Part shown: positions 47,957 through 60,230 of the stretch, piece by piece | How positions within the stretch are numbered: the first letter of the stretch is position 1 | Layout: each line of letters starts with the position of its first letter | DNA from: Hevea brasiliensis | Lineage: Eukaryota; Streptophyta; Magnoliopsida; Malpighiales; Euphorbiaceae | Length of the DNA: 64,000 bases | Assembly: GCF_030052815.1 (NCBI RefSeq) | Contig: NC_079495.1 | Coordinates: 56,956,773 to 57,020,772, forward strand | Direction: 5' to 3' | The notes under the pieces: generated by a model | What the model saw: the letters and a program-made list of their open reading frames with translations, nothing else | Told to the model about the DNA's origin: nothing | Database searches by the model: none | Made by a program: the position numbers and the translations under genes

Positions 47957-48718
47957 GTCAATTAAAATTGCAGTTATTAAAACACTAAGAATGAATTAAA
48001 ATCATGAAGTGTGAAATAGAAATGGGAAAAGAAAAGAAAAGAAATGAAAAATAAAATTTATGACATAAGCATGACCAAGCATGACATCATTAAATTCTAA
48101 GAACCTATGAACAAAAGACACCCATTTATTTTGTTTTATTTTAAGTGATAATCATCTTCTTCTCCAGTCATTCTCCCGTCCAGCCCTCTCTCCTCCATTT
48201 TCTTCTCAAATTCTGTCATTTTCCTATCATTGAAACACCATTTCAAGATTTCAAACCATTACCTTCCTTCACCAAAATTGTTGGCAGCCTTGATAAACCT
48301 CCATAGCCAGCCATAAAACCCAAGGAAAGTGAGAAGAAAAGTGAAAGGAAAATCTAGTTGGCAGCCCCAAAGAGGTGAATCAAGTTTTAAGTTGATTAAA
48401 GGTTGCTTGGAGCTAGAAGAACAAGGTTAGTGCTATTCCCTTCCTTTCCTCTTCTTGTAAACTTGAAGTTAAGTATGAATATGGAAAGATTTACAAGGAA
48501 AATATGGTTGAAATTTTGAAATAGATGAATAGTGAAACACGTCAAATGGTAATAAAATAGGAGAAACTCTGTCAGTTTCTCCTTTGAACATAATTGATTT
48601 TAAAATATAACGAGATTAAAAATTATTAAAGGAATAAAGTAAGATAAGTAAGGTGCTCTGGCACCGAGTGTGGCATTTTTTGTACGGCTACACTATAGAT
48701 CGGGTAGGGGGTGTTACA
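47957..48718 (+). repeat. Family-B LTR B1, second part
   Basis: Ends GGGTGTTACA at 48718, then TTTAT, the spacer normally found before a primer site, but the primer site itself is absent and inverted B sequence follows. Confidence 0.85.
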
Positions 48719-48864
48719 TTTATAATTTTTCCTTAATTTTATTTGATCAATTTATGACTCCTCACTCTAGTTTAAATGTAGTTCTAGAAATTCTGGCTGT
48801 CTGATCAGACATTAGTCACTGGAATAGTAGAATGTACATAACTACCTAAAGTGAGGGCGTTAAA

Positions 48865-49130
48865 GGGTTGTCTTCCTTCTTACCCTTGAAGTCTACAGCC
48901 CCATACTTCCTTATCTTCTCCAAATAAGGCTTCTGCTATGGTTGGGATTGCGAAATTGCCCTAGTAATATGCTAAAAGAACTCGGTCATCTACGCGAATA
49001 AAGCTTGCTAGGTTTGTGCAGGCCCCTCTGGTACTGGCACAACAGGATCTCCCTTGTCTTCTACTTTCCCCATAGCCGGAGCATGGCTTCCTACCTTTTC
49101 ATCCATGACTCTCTGTGACACTGGATCCAT
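48865..49130 (-). pseudogene. Family-B gag N-terminal relic
   Basis: ATG at 49130 (MDPVSQ...), the same start context as the other gypsy gags. It runs through the TEFF segment to a KYGAVDF-like end near 48870, with several stops (for example in place of Gln and Trp). Only about the first 90 codons remain. It parallels the plus-strand relic at 50791. Confidence 0.7.
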
Positions 49131-49240
49131 ACTATAACCTAAAATAAACAGAAAAACAGATCTGCATTAGTGTCACTTCGACTCTTATGAATGCAATGCA
49201 TGTTATGCATTCTATCTAGGTCTAAAAACGCCCAAACCAT

Positions 49241-49252
49241 GCTCTGATACCA
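49241..49252 (-). other. Primer-binding site of the minus family-B element
   Basis: TGGTATCAGAGC on the minus strand, next to the LTR at 49258. Confidence 0.85.
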
Positions 49253-49257
49253 ATAAA

Positions 49258-50450
49258 TGTAACATCCCCTACCCGATCTATAGTGTAGCCAGGCAAGGAA
49301 TGCCACACTCAGTGTCAGAGCACCTTACTTATCTTTATTCCATTAATAATTTTTAATCTCGTTATATTTTAAAATCAATTATATTCAAAGAAGAAACTGA
49401 CGGAGTTTCTCTTATTTTATTACCATTTGGTGTGTTTTACTATTCACCTATTTAAAAATTTCAATAATATTTTCCTTGCAATTCTTTCCATATTCATACT
49501 TAACTTCAAGTTTACAAGAAGAGGAAAGGAAGGGAATAGCACTAACCTTGTTCTTCTAGCTCCAAGCAACCTTCAATCAACCCAATACTTGATTCACCTC
49601 TTTAGGGCTGCCAACCAGATTTTCCTTTCACTTTTCTTCTCACTTTCCTTGGGTTTTATGGCTAGCTATAGAGGTTTATCAAGGCTACCAACAATTTTGG
49701 TGAAGGAAGGTAATGGTTTGGAAGCTTGAAATGGTGTTTCAATAATAGGAAAATGAAAGAATTTGAGAGGAAAATGGAGGAGAGAGGGCTGGAAGGGAGA
49801 ATGGTTGGAGAAGAAGATGATTATCACTTAAAATAAAACAAAATAAATGGGTGTCTTATGTTCATAGGTTCTTAGAATTTAGTGATGTCATGCTTGGTCA
49901 TGCTTATGTCATAAATTTTATTTTTTTTTTCTTTTCTTTTCCCATTTCTAATTCACACTTCATGATTTTAATTCATTCTTAGTGTTTTAATCTCGGCAAT
50001 TTTAATTGACATTTAAGTCAAAATTCATCTCTAAGGGTGAAATGACCAAAATGCCCTTCGTTGTGTTCATCGAGTTACAATTGTCTGTAGCAATTGACTA
50101 AATTTTCCTATATTTTCTTATCATTTTTATTGCCATTTAAACCTCATAAATTCTCCAATTAAATCCCAAATAATTATTTTACAGGGTTTCCCCACGAGTC
50201 TAGGAGTTGGAAACTGTCTTCACAGTCACTTCTTGTTAGGGTCACCCATCGCCGTGACCTCCAGCTCATTTAACTTAGTTGCACTTCGCTTCTTTTATTT
50301 TTTTTTCTTAATTTCATTTGATCTTTATTTGATAAATTTATGACTCCTCACTCTAGTTTAAATGTAGTTCCAGACATTCTGGCTGTCCGATCAGATATTA
50401 GTCACCGGTATAGTAGAATGTACAGAACTACCTAAAGTGAAAGCATTACA
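49258..50450 (-). repeat. Family-B LTR, inverted copy (1193 bp)
   Basis: Complement of B1 end to end, uninterrupted, showing the S1 empty site. Contains GAAATGACCAAAATGCCC at 50039-50056. An open 100-codon frame at 49427-49729 lies inside this LTR and is not taken as a gene. Confidence 0.88.
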
Positions 50451-50664
50451 ATTTTGAAATTTTTAAATAGATAAATAGTGAAATATGCCAAATGGTAACA
50501 AAATAGAGGAAACTCTGTCAGTTTCTCCTTTAAATATAATTGATTTTAAAATATAACGAGATTAAAAATTATTAAATAAATAAAGTAAGATAAGTAAGGT
50601 GCTCCGACACCGAGTGTGGCATTCTTTGCCCGGCTACACTATAAATCGGGTAGGGGATGTTACA
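50451..50664 (+). repeat. Family-B LTR, plus-strand 3' end only
   Basis: The last 214 bp of a B LTR, in direct orientation with B1 and inverted to its neighbour. Followed by spacer TTTAT and a primer site, so it is a 5' LTR end. Confidence 0.82.
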
Positions 50665-50669
50665 TTTAT

Positions 50670-50681
50670 TGGTATCAGAGC
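50670..50681 (+). other. Primer-binding site of the plus family-B element
   Basis: TGGTATCAGAGC, five bases after the LTR end at 50664. Confidence 0.87.
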
Positions 50682-50790
50682 ATGGTTAGGCGTTTCTGGA
50701 CCTAGATAGAGTGCATAACATGCATTGCATTCATAAGAGTCGAGGTGACACCAACGTAGATCTATTTCTCTGCTTATTTTAGGTTATAGT

Positions 50791-50969
50791 ATGGATCCAG
50801 CATCATAGAGAATCGTAGATGAAAAGGTAGGAAGCCATGCTCTAGCTGTGGGGGAAGTAGAAGACAAGGGAGATGCTGCTGTGCTAGTACCAAAGGGGCC
50901 TACACAAACCCAACAAGCTTTATTCGTGTAGATAACTGAGTTCTTTCGGCAGATTATTAGGGTAGTTTC
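50791..50969 (+). pseudogene. Family-B gag relic, plus strand
   Basis: ATG at 50791 (MDPAS, then a stop in place of Gln) and about 60 codons of gag N-terminus to the TEFFRQ segment, where G5 is inserted. Further stops are present. Any continuation lies beyond G5 and outside the window. Confidence 0.7.
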
Positions 50970-53900
50970 TGTAACACCCTCCCTGTAGCAACTCTGTGCA
51001 TTCTACTGTTCCGGTAACCAGTGTCGGTCCAGACAGCTAGAACGTATGAAAAAATATTTAAACTAAAGTGAGGAACTATAATTAACTAAAATATTAACAA
51101 GAAAAATTTAGGAAAAATTTTAAAAATAAAATACAACCAAGTTGAACAAGCTGGTGCCCTAGTAATGGGTAACCCAGTGAAAAGTTGTGGTCCTCGTAAC
51201 TAGGAGCCCTAAACTAGGGGAAAAATTCATAAAATAATTTTTGGGACTCCAGAGAAGGGTCATTGAGGTTTTTATGGCATTAGAATGCCAAAAAAATGCT
51301 TATAAAAAATTTTCAATCGGTATAGACAATTTTGGTCTGTTAAGCCAAACTGATGGCATTTTAATCATTTCGCCTTCAGAGGTGATTTTTGGCTGACTTT
51401 TCCAGTTAAGTAAATAATTATTATGAAATAAGATTTGAATAAATATTGCTAAAAATTAAATTGAAAATGAGTAGATTAGAAAAGAAAAAAATGAGATAAA
51501 AGGTCCATTTATGACATCATTATGATGCCATTAAGCAAATCCCACCAATCATATTTAACTAACATTTAAATTAACTAATAAAAAGGGAAAAGAATATAGC
51601 AAAAATTAAAAAAAAAAAATCAGCAGCTATCACCTTTCTTCAACCAGCCGTTTCGTCTCTTCTCACCCAAACCACCATTGAAGCTCCACTCAAGCTCCCA
51701 ACCTCACCAAATCTCACTTGAAATCCTTACCTAGCTTCACAAAAAATTAACCTAGCAACTTGAATATCCTTTTGGCAGCCAAAAGAGGAAGAAAAAAAAG
51801 AAGTTTAGTTGGCTTGAAATTCTACTCCAACAAGGTTAGTGTCCAATTCTTGTTCCTTTTGCTTTAATTCATGTTCAATGGCATGAATTGTGTAGGAAAT
51901 ATAAGAAAATAAAACAAACAAGTGTGTGTGTGCACCTTACAAATTTTTGCAGCTAGGTTTAGCTAGGTCTTGATGATTTTGCTTGGTAGAAAAATAGTTA
52001 TGAGCAGCCTTTGGTAATGGATGAGGGATTGAACATAATTAAATAAATGAAATGCAAGAATTGTGCATGTATGAAATGAAAAAATTGGATACTTGAACAA
52101 TTCTATGGTTTTACTTATGTGATGATTCATTAACCTTGTAATGGTCAATTAGTGACCACTTGAATGTGTATGATGAGGAAATGAAGTGAGTTGTGGCTTA
52201 GTATTTGAGTTTGGGTAAGCTGCCTTGGTTGACCTGCAGGACTAAGTATTAGTCCAGCAGGTTTAGGCAGCTATAAATGGAGTTGTAGAGGTTCAAGTGG
52301 TGCAAGGCTAATTGGACATGAAACTAGACACATAATGACACCACTTTGGTGTAGAAACCCTGGCCAGAAAACCAAACCAAGTTGGCCTAAAAATTGCCCT
52401 AATCTGGGTGACTTGCATTCTGCCTAGGTAAAATGACTAAATGAACAGTGTTTATTCATTTGGTAATAACTCAATGTAGAAAGGTCCAATTGACCTAAAA
52501 TTTGGCCAGCAGAAAGCTGGAACATAGACCTAAAACTTTCATGAAGAACAGAAATCTAAATTCTGACCATAACCTAGTCAAATTGCCAACCAAACTTAGG
52601 TTACCAAATCTGGCAAAAGTAGTTTTGCCCAAAATTTTGGATTCTGTCTAATCCATCCAATTATGGTGTTTAGGCCATAACTTGAGCTACAAAGCTCCAA
52701 ATGGAGTGATTTAAATAAGGAAATGTAACTAGACATAATAAGGAACAACTTTCATGGAGACAATTTTACCAAATTCCTATTATACAAATGACCAATGGAG
52801 CAGTAAACATGAGGCTTGAAATCTAAAAATTTTGAATAACTAACACTAAGCTTAGAAATGGTATTGGCAACCAATACCAAAAATTTTAGAATGAAAAATG
52901 TGGTATGTTGGGAGTATTAGAACCAATTTACCTATTGTCTATGCAAAAGTCAACATTTTAGTTGAGTAAGGAAATAAATAGTAACACCTAAACCTAAATT
53001 TCAAGAATTGTAAAGTTTAAAAGTGTAACATGCCCTAGTACACCTAGCAAGATTGGTTTGGATAGGTTAGCATGCCAATAGGGTTCAGTTAGCATTACTA
53101 CACATGGCATTATACCATTCTGTGATTTCATGGCATTTAGCCATTTTGACATCGTATTGATACTTGACCTTGTGCCTAATATTATTACAGCTTATTAGTT
53201 GTTCTATTGCACACCGGGAGATACATATGTGATCGATGGTGTGATGGCTCGAGGTACTTGATACCTAATGCCAGTTTACCCATTTATCTAATCCAGTCGT
53301 TCAATATAGGTTACTTGGGCAACCAAAATTGAAAGTGGATAAATTTAATGAAATTATGAATATAACAAGAACATAATAAATAAGATTACCAATAATGATC
53401 GAAAAATGGTCTGCATAAGACATCAGAACATGCACTGCATATTTATTTTCTGTTATTTCTTTTTATTCTATTATTGGCAACACTAAGCATTATTGCTTAG
53501 CGCGTTGCTTTTGCCATGCGTAGGTTCTGGAGAGACTGATAGAGAGCTCAGAAGACCACAGACTGGGTGAGATCATCTGCAGCTTTGCATAGTGTCCGTG
53601 TCACCTCACCGACGTCAGTGCATTGGTAGGACACTCAGTTTCATTTTGGGTATTTTGTAATTAACTTTTATTTTTCTCATATGTAATTAAAACTTATGTG
53701 ATATATTTTGGTATTAATGCAAATAGTGTTTATGAATGAAAAAGTGCATATTTATTTATGACTTTTACATGAATATCATATGAGATGAATGATTGAGAAA
53801 TGGAAATGTTGTTGAAAAATATTGAGATTTTGTTGATGAAATGGAGTTTGGGATTGATTGAAAATTTTGGAAGTATTTTTCACAGGTTCCGAAGAACTGT

Positions 53901-54134
53901 TTTCTCCATTTTTAGCTAGTACTCTGTCGGATTTTCTATAAAACTTGCGAAACCTCAAATAAATTTATGATTTTAATAAATAACTGAAATGAATTATATT
54001 TCGTAAATTGTACTTCATAACTATGCAAAAAAAAATTAGGAAGAAAAAAAATGATTGAATTAAAATAGGGTGTTCTAGTACACTGTGTGGCATATCTTAC
54101 TCAGCTACACTATAGACGGGTAAGAAGTGTCACA
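50970..54134 (+). repeat. G5 5' LTR (3165 bp)
   Basis: Starts TGTAACACCC and ends AAGTGTCACA. Layout as in the G2 LTR, with one TTGAC module at 52949-52966 whose second arm is mutated. No gene. Confidence 0.88.
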
Positions 54135-54139
54135 TTTAG

Positions 54140-54151
54140 TGGTATCAGAGC
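54140..54151 (+). other. G5 primer-binding site
   Basis: TGGTATCAGAGC after the TTTAG spacer. Confidence 0.9.
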
Positions 54152-54245
54152 ACGGTTTAGGCATTTCTGGGCCTAAATCGAGTCCATACCATGCATTTAG
54201 TGACACTAATGCAGATCTATTTGTCTTTGTTATTTTAAATAGGAT

Positions 54246-55532
54246 ATAGACCCTACATCACTAAGAGCAGTTGAGGAGGAAGTCGAAAGTCATGCTCCAC
54301 CTGCAGTAGCTGAGACTGGGGGTAGGGGAGAACCTGCTCTGCCAGATCCAGCAGAGCCTGCTCAGCCTCCACAGGCCATGTTTCAGCAAATGGCCAAGTT
54401 CTTCAAACAAATGGCTGGGGTAATGCCACCACCACCACGACCTCCACAGCAAAAATCACATCTGGAAAGATTAAGAAAATTTGGAGCAGTGGATTTCTTT
54501 GGCAAGAGAGAAGATGATTCTATTGCAGTCGAAAACTGTTTGAACAGAAGAGGAAGGGTTTTAAAGCAACTCCACTGCACTCCAGAGCAAAACCTAGAAG
54601 TTATTGTATCTCTGTTGCAAGATGATGCCTACCCATGGTGGGATACAGTGTCTAGTGAAGTGCAACCAGAAGTAATAACTTGGGACTTCTTCCTCCCATA
54701 ATTCAAGAAGAAGTATGTGGGTAGTGTATACCTAGAAGAGAGAAGAAGAAAGTTCATTAACTTAAGGCAGAGATAGCTGACAGTGGCAGAATATGAAAAA
54801 GAATTTGTCAGACTAAGCTGCTATGGAAAAGAGATAGTCCCTAATAAAGCCGAGAGGTGTAAAAGATTTAAAGAGGGATTAAATGACAATACAAAGATCA
54901 TGATCACTACCTTGGGAATCACAGACTTCACCAAGTTAGTGAAAGCTGCAATAAAAGTTAAAAAAGTAAGAATAAGTGAGCAGACCAGAAGAGAGAGACA
55001 GCAGAAGAGGGGCCCGGGTCAATCTAGCTCATCTTCTGCACCTAGGAAGAAGTTTAAAGGTCCACCTGCACAGAGTTCAGGTCAATCTCAAGGACAGGGT
55101 CAGTCCCAGGGGCCTAGGCCACAGTTTACCCCTAGGAGAGGTCAGTCCACACCATCAGTGGGCAGCTCTCCAGGGATGGGGTTCAGGGAACCAACCCCAG
55201 CATCTTTTGCATGTTCGGATTGGCTGAAATGGCATAAGGGGGAGTGTTGGAGAGTGACGGGTGCCTGCTTAAGGTGTGGGTCAACAAAACATCAATTAAG
55301 GAATTGTCCATGCAGAATTGCTACAACTGCTCTAACACAAGCAGACAAACCTGCTCCTGCACCACAAAGGGGTAGGAAATCTGGCAAATCTAAGGTACTG
55401 GGACCATCACAAAGACCTGCATCTGAGCCAGCAGAGAGGCCTGAGGGCAGAGCACCTACCAGAGCCTATGCTATAAGAGCTCAGGAGGAGCAAGATGCCC
55501 TGGACGTCATTAGGGGTACGTTCTCCCTCTAG
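54246..55532 (+). pseudogene. G5 gag, start codon lost
   Basis: The most complete gag of the window. The start codon position reads ATA (54246-54248) where G3 has ATG, a G-to-A change. The N-terminus and Retrotrans_gag core are open at 54378-54701 (FFKQMAG, AVDFFGKRED, LLQDDAYPWWD), then a stop replaces Ser or Glu near 54700 and another replaces Gln near 54775. From 54783 a 249-codon run covers EYEKEFVRL, the Gln/Gly/Pro-rich linker and the zinc knuckle (with the first Cys pair altered to CSDW, then HKGEC, CLRCG, NCPC). Many Lys-for-Glu replacements relative to G2 also fit G-to-A change. Confidence 0.87.
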
Positions 55533-57287
55533 AACACATCTGTGCATGCATTGGTGGATCCAGGATCCACTCATTCATACATCTGCATCAACCTACCCAT
55601 AGAAGGGGGATACTAGTAGGGGAGAGTGACCAAGACATTATGGTCACTAATTCATTGGGCCACAATATAGTGGTGAACAAAGTGTACAAGGGTTGCCCGT
55701 TAAGGATTCAGGGGTATGAATTCTTGGCAGACCTAATTGAGTTGCCTTTCCATGAGTTTGACGTGATTTTGGGAATGGACTGGTTGTCACGTCATCAGGC
55801 AATGGTTGATTGTAAATTGAAGAGAATTTCTTTGAAAACTCCTGAGGGTAATGAGATCATAGTTGTGGGGGAAAGGACAGATTTCTTGTCCAATGTCATC
55901 TCAGCCACAGTTGCAAGAAAACTGATGAGAAAAGGCTGTGAAGCATACCTAGCACATGTGGTGGATACTAGGCAGGCTAAGCCAGATCTATGTGACATAC
56001 CCACAGTAAGAGACTTCCCAGATGTATTCCCTAAAGAATTGCTTGGCTTACCACCAATAAGAGAAGTCGAATTTGCTATTGAAATACTGTCAGGTACGAC
56101 ACCAATCTCTATTGCTCCTTATAGGATGGCACCCACAGAATTAAAGGAACTGAAAATCCAGTTGCAGGAGTTACTGGATAAGGGGTTCATACGCCCAAGT
56201 GTGTCACCATGGGGAGCTCCAGTGCTGTTTGCGAAGAAGAAGGATGGGACTTTGAGGTTGTGCATTAATTATCGGTGGTTGAATAAAGTGACAGTGAAGA
56301 ATAAGTATCCGTTGCCTAGAATTGATGATCTGTTTGATCAGTTGAAGGGAGCAGGAGTATTTTCCAAAATTGATCTCAGATCAGGGTATCATCAGTTAAG
56401 GGTGAAGGATGTAGATGTGCTAAAGACTGCATTCAGGACCCGGTATGGGCATTATGAGTTCCTAGTGGTCCTTTCGCCTAACAAATGCACCAGCGGCATT
56501 CATGGACCTTATGAACCGTATCTTTCATCCATACCTAGATCAATTCGTAGTGATCTTTATTGATGATATTTTGGTGTATTCCAAGACCAGGGAAGAACAT
56601 GATGAGCATTAAGGATTGTTCTGCAAACCCTGAGAAAAAAGAAGCTGTATGCTAAGTTGTTCAAGTGTGACTTCTAATTGAATGAGATTGCATTCCTTGG
56701 ACACATAGTGTCAGCTGATGGGATTAGGGTGGATCCTAAGAAAATAGAAGCAGTGATGGAATGGAAGCCTCCTAGAAATACAACTGAGGTCAGAAGTTTC
56801 TTGGGGCTAGCTGGGTATTACAGAAGATTTGTAAAGGGATTTTCTTTAATAGCTGCTCCAATGACCAAATTGTTACACAAGAATGTCAGATTTGACTGGA
56901 ATGACAACTGTCATACCAGTTTTGAGAAGTTAAAGGCTATGTTGACAGAGGCACCAGTGTTAACACAGCTAGTGTCGGGAAAAGACTTTGTGGTCTACAG
57001 TGATGCCTCTCATAATGGGTTAGGGTGTGTATTGATGCAAGAGGGAAAGATGGTTACTTATGCTTCCAGGCAACTAAGGCCACATGAACAGAATTACCCT
57101 ACCCATGATCTAAAACTTGCAGCAATTATCTTCGCACTGAAGATATGGAGGCACTACTTGTATGGTGAAAAGTGCTACATTTACACAGACTACAAAAGTC
57201 TGAAATACTTGCTAACCCAGAAGGAGCTCAATCTTAGACAGAGGTGATGGATTGAGTTCTTGAAGGACTATGATTGTGTAATTGATT
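55533..57287 (+). pseudogene. G5 pol: protease, RT, RNase H (3' part missing)
   Basis: Protease [10 protein letters not shown] near 55553, then a one-base loss near 55600 shifts the frame. 55640-56563 is open and covers the protease end and RT ([15 protein letters not shown] [20 protein letters not shown] near 56551 is in another frame after indels near 56480). 56678-57247 covers the RT thumb and RNase H ([31 protein letters not shown]), ending at TGA where G2 has CGA. Reading breaks off at 57287 within CVID, where S2 begins. It helps to show which G2 codons were original. Confidence 0.9.
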
Positions 57288-58059
57288 TGTCACACCCTAC
57301 TCCTCGTAAGATGTAACATGCACCCGTAATACACCTAATGAATTACCGTACTTCACCTACCGGCAACCCATTAAATATACTACAAGGGATTTTAAAACAA
57401 TTTTCTTACTATTGATAAGTGGTGAGCATTTTCTAATAGGTATTAAAATCATTTATTCGAAGTTGAAACTAGTTAAAATTTTTTGCCCATTTTATTTTTT
57501 CGTAAATTTTATAAAAATTTTGGCAGAGTGCCGTTTGTATTTTGAGAAAACAGTTCTTCAAAACCTGAAAATAAAGACACTCACAATATTTTTCTCAACA
57601 ACTTCTTCAAATTTCACAATCAATCTCAACCAATTTCTAAAGTCTTAAAATTCAAACAATCCTCATTTCACAAATCAACACAAGCAACTCAATACGCAGT
57701 GTAAATGATTTTAAAACATCTCATTGAGGTAAACAAATTAATTTTCACATTTATGGGAGCATTAAAATTTAATAGTGTAAAACTTTATAAGTATATAAAA
57801 TCTCAAGATAATATTACAATAATTTGTATTTGATTACAATTGAAATGTATATATTACAAAAGAGTTGGTACAACTGCTCAAAGGAAATTTCATACAAATA
57901 ATTACAGAATTACATCAAAAGCTAATGTACAAGGGTATACCTATGATATACCCAAGGATAATCTCATCATGTCCTTCAGTAACCTCGCTCAGCTGCTCTA
58001 TATATTTTCTTTCACCTGCGATAGCATACAAAGCTATCGCTGAGTGGTGAACTCAGTGG
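57288..58059 (-). repeat. S2: family-C LTR, partial
   Basis: Starts TGTCACACCC in G5 RNase H and matches the first part of S1 (44012 on): TGAATTACC, ACAAGGGATTTTAAAAC, GAAAACAGTTCTT, GCTATCGCTGAGT. Interrupted by P2 after AGTGG (58055-58059). Whether it is a solo LTR or part of a full element cannot be seen. No coding potential in the 772 bp. Confidence 0.8.
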
Positions 58060-60156
58060 TGAAGGAGCGGAAGCGTGAAAAACACAAGATTATACCATTG
58101 AATTCAAAAATTTTCACCTAGGGTCACATGCACCATGCAAGATTTATTTTTATCTATTTGATTTCAATGATAAACAACATATTAAAACTCTTTTAATATG
58201 TTTTTGGATCTGTATTTGCCATTTAAGATTTTAAAATTAATCAGATTAATTTTAGAACCCTAGATTAAATAAAAAACGATTACACTAACCTCTTGATGTG
58301 CTGCAGCGTGTCTGCGCCTTTGAGATTCGTCTTCAGGACACCAGATGTTGTCCCTCTAGCTTGTCCACACCAAGAACACCTATGGCAGCCCTTGAACAGC
58401 TTCTAAAGCCTTTTCTATTAATTAGAAATTCAAGTTCTGCCTTTTAAGAGATTAGAGATGTAAACAGGACACTAGAAACAATTTCTAGTGTTCTTAATTC
58501 AAGAGATTGATGGCTAATCTCTTTGAATTGATGAGAGATGAAGAGAAATAGCTGGAGAAGCTCAAAGTGGCGTGACAATTGAGAGGAGAGGCTGCTGGTT
58601 ATGTTTTCTTTTCATAACCACACTTAAATAGCTAGGAACCCTAGCCACATGTCACCTTTTGATTAGCTCTAGGTTTAAGTGACCCAATCACATTGTGCCA
58701 AGTGTCAAACCTATATTTAATCTTGATTTTAATCATCTTACATGATTAAAAAATATTTGGCAAGCTTATGTGTTATGCCATGTGTCACCATCTCATGGTG
58801 CCACGTGTCACACTGTGAAATGACCAAAATGCCCCTGTGTCTTAATTTTGAGTTCTTAACCCAAAATAATTATTTTCTTCTTCTAATTAATTTATATCAA
58901 ATATAAATTAATTAATTAATCTCTATTAATTAATTTCTCATCAATTAAATTCATATTTAAACACTTTAAATATAAATTTAATTTATACTACACATCCAAT
59001 AATCTAGATTTGGTTTCATGTCATGCTAGGGACTTTGCAATTTAATTGCAAACCAAATCTATTTAATTAATCAATTAAACTCTTTAATTAATTAATTAAA
59101 TCATATTTAAATAGGTGATAACTTGTGTATGTGTGTGACTTACTAGGCTCATCACTAATTGGCAATGAGACATGATATCAACTCTTAATATCATCAGAAC
59201 TCTTTCTTACAATAAATGATTTCTCTAAATCATTTTATGAACCTCATAGACCATGGTTAACACCTAGCATAGCATGTCATGGCCACCCAATTAGTAATAA
59301 GGTTTACCTTAAATGAACCTATAATCATATGTTACCATGCACTAGAATCTCTCTGTTACAAAATCCCAACTCAAGCTGGAGTCATGGTTTATGTCAAACT
59401 CCATTTGCTATGAATATTATGTTCTCTTTTAATTCCAGTTCTTGATTAAAAAGATTTTTCTAATCAGAAACTCTTTTCTGAATAAATCTATCTTTCATTG
59501 CCAGGAACTTGAAATATCAAGAACAATTAAATGAACATAGGATTTTAACTCTATTTACTTAGAGGAACAGATTCCATCTTGATCAACACCTACCTCCATA
59601 TATAACTAGCAGGAGCCAACACATGCCCATATACCCATACATAGTACAAGTATGAAAGCAGTATCAAACTCAAACTACCTATATACAAGATAACTGTGCT
59701 ATCTCAGGTCTAAAGATTATATGCACTGATATGATTTATGACAAAACATTGACAAGAGTAAACTCCATGTGCTTGTCATAAGTGTCACTGGTTCTGCCTA
59801 CTTATCATTTATAAGTGCCTATCATGTTTGTTATATGGCATGAGACTCACCATTCCATCTTATTTATATCTCATATAAATAACTTGGGAACAAACATGAA
59901 TACAATCTTTCTGGATAAGTCATGTCCTTATTATGAAGTATCCTCGATTGTGAACCTATTTATGATACTTTGTGCTAGAAATATTGTCACTCATATTCTT
60001 AACAACTTAAGAATAATATTTCTAACAAAATATCAATGGACCTTTTCTATTACACATAAATATATTATATAAACGGAAAAGTGGAAATGCCTTTTATTAT
60101 TAAAAATATGTACAAGATACATACTAAATGATATGCTCTAGGGCATACTACTAACA
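58060..60156 (-). repeat. P2 3' LTR (2097 bp)
   Basis: Complement of the P1 LTR, from TGAAGGAGCGG to ACTACTAACA. 18-bp motif at 58817-58834 and G-box at 58800-58807 are retained. Confidence 0.92.
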
Positions 60157-60168
60157 ATCTCCCACTAG
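60157..60168 (-). other. P2 polypurine tract
   Basis: ATCTCCCACTAG on the plus strand, complement of the P1 tract, beside the LTR end. Confidence 0.78.
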
Positions 60169-60230
60169 CACTAGAGCCATTCATTACAATATCTTAGACC
60201 CATCTTCTCAAGATGTCGATCTAACTGAAC

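Larger units (their letters stand above)
48723..50450 (-). mobile_element. Truncated family-B gypsy element, minus strand
   Basis: In element order: complete 5' LTR (50450-49258, 1193 bp), primer site (49241-49252), leader, N-terminal gag relic (49130-48865) and the first 140 bp of a 3' LTR (48862-48723). The gag C-terminus, any pol and the polypurine tract are deleted; the LTR end joins gag directly at about 48863. Confidence 0.8.
50970..57287 (+). mobile_element. G5: Ty3/gypsy element with gag and pol, interrupted by S2
   Basis: Plus-strand relative of G2. 5' LTR 50970-54134 (3165 bp), primer site, gag and pol through RNase H, then cut at 57287 by a family-C LTR. Integrase, chromodomain and 3' LTR would lie beyond P2, outside the window. 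Inserted in family-B gag; GTTTC (50965-50969) is a candidate left target duplication. Confidence 0.9.

Noticed and set aside
49427..49729. 100-codon frame starting MVCFTIH
   Set aside because: It falls inside the inverted family-B LTR; the same stretch in B1 gives no corresponding conserved frame that I could see.
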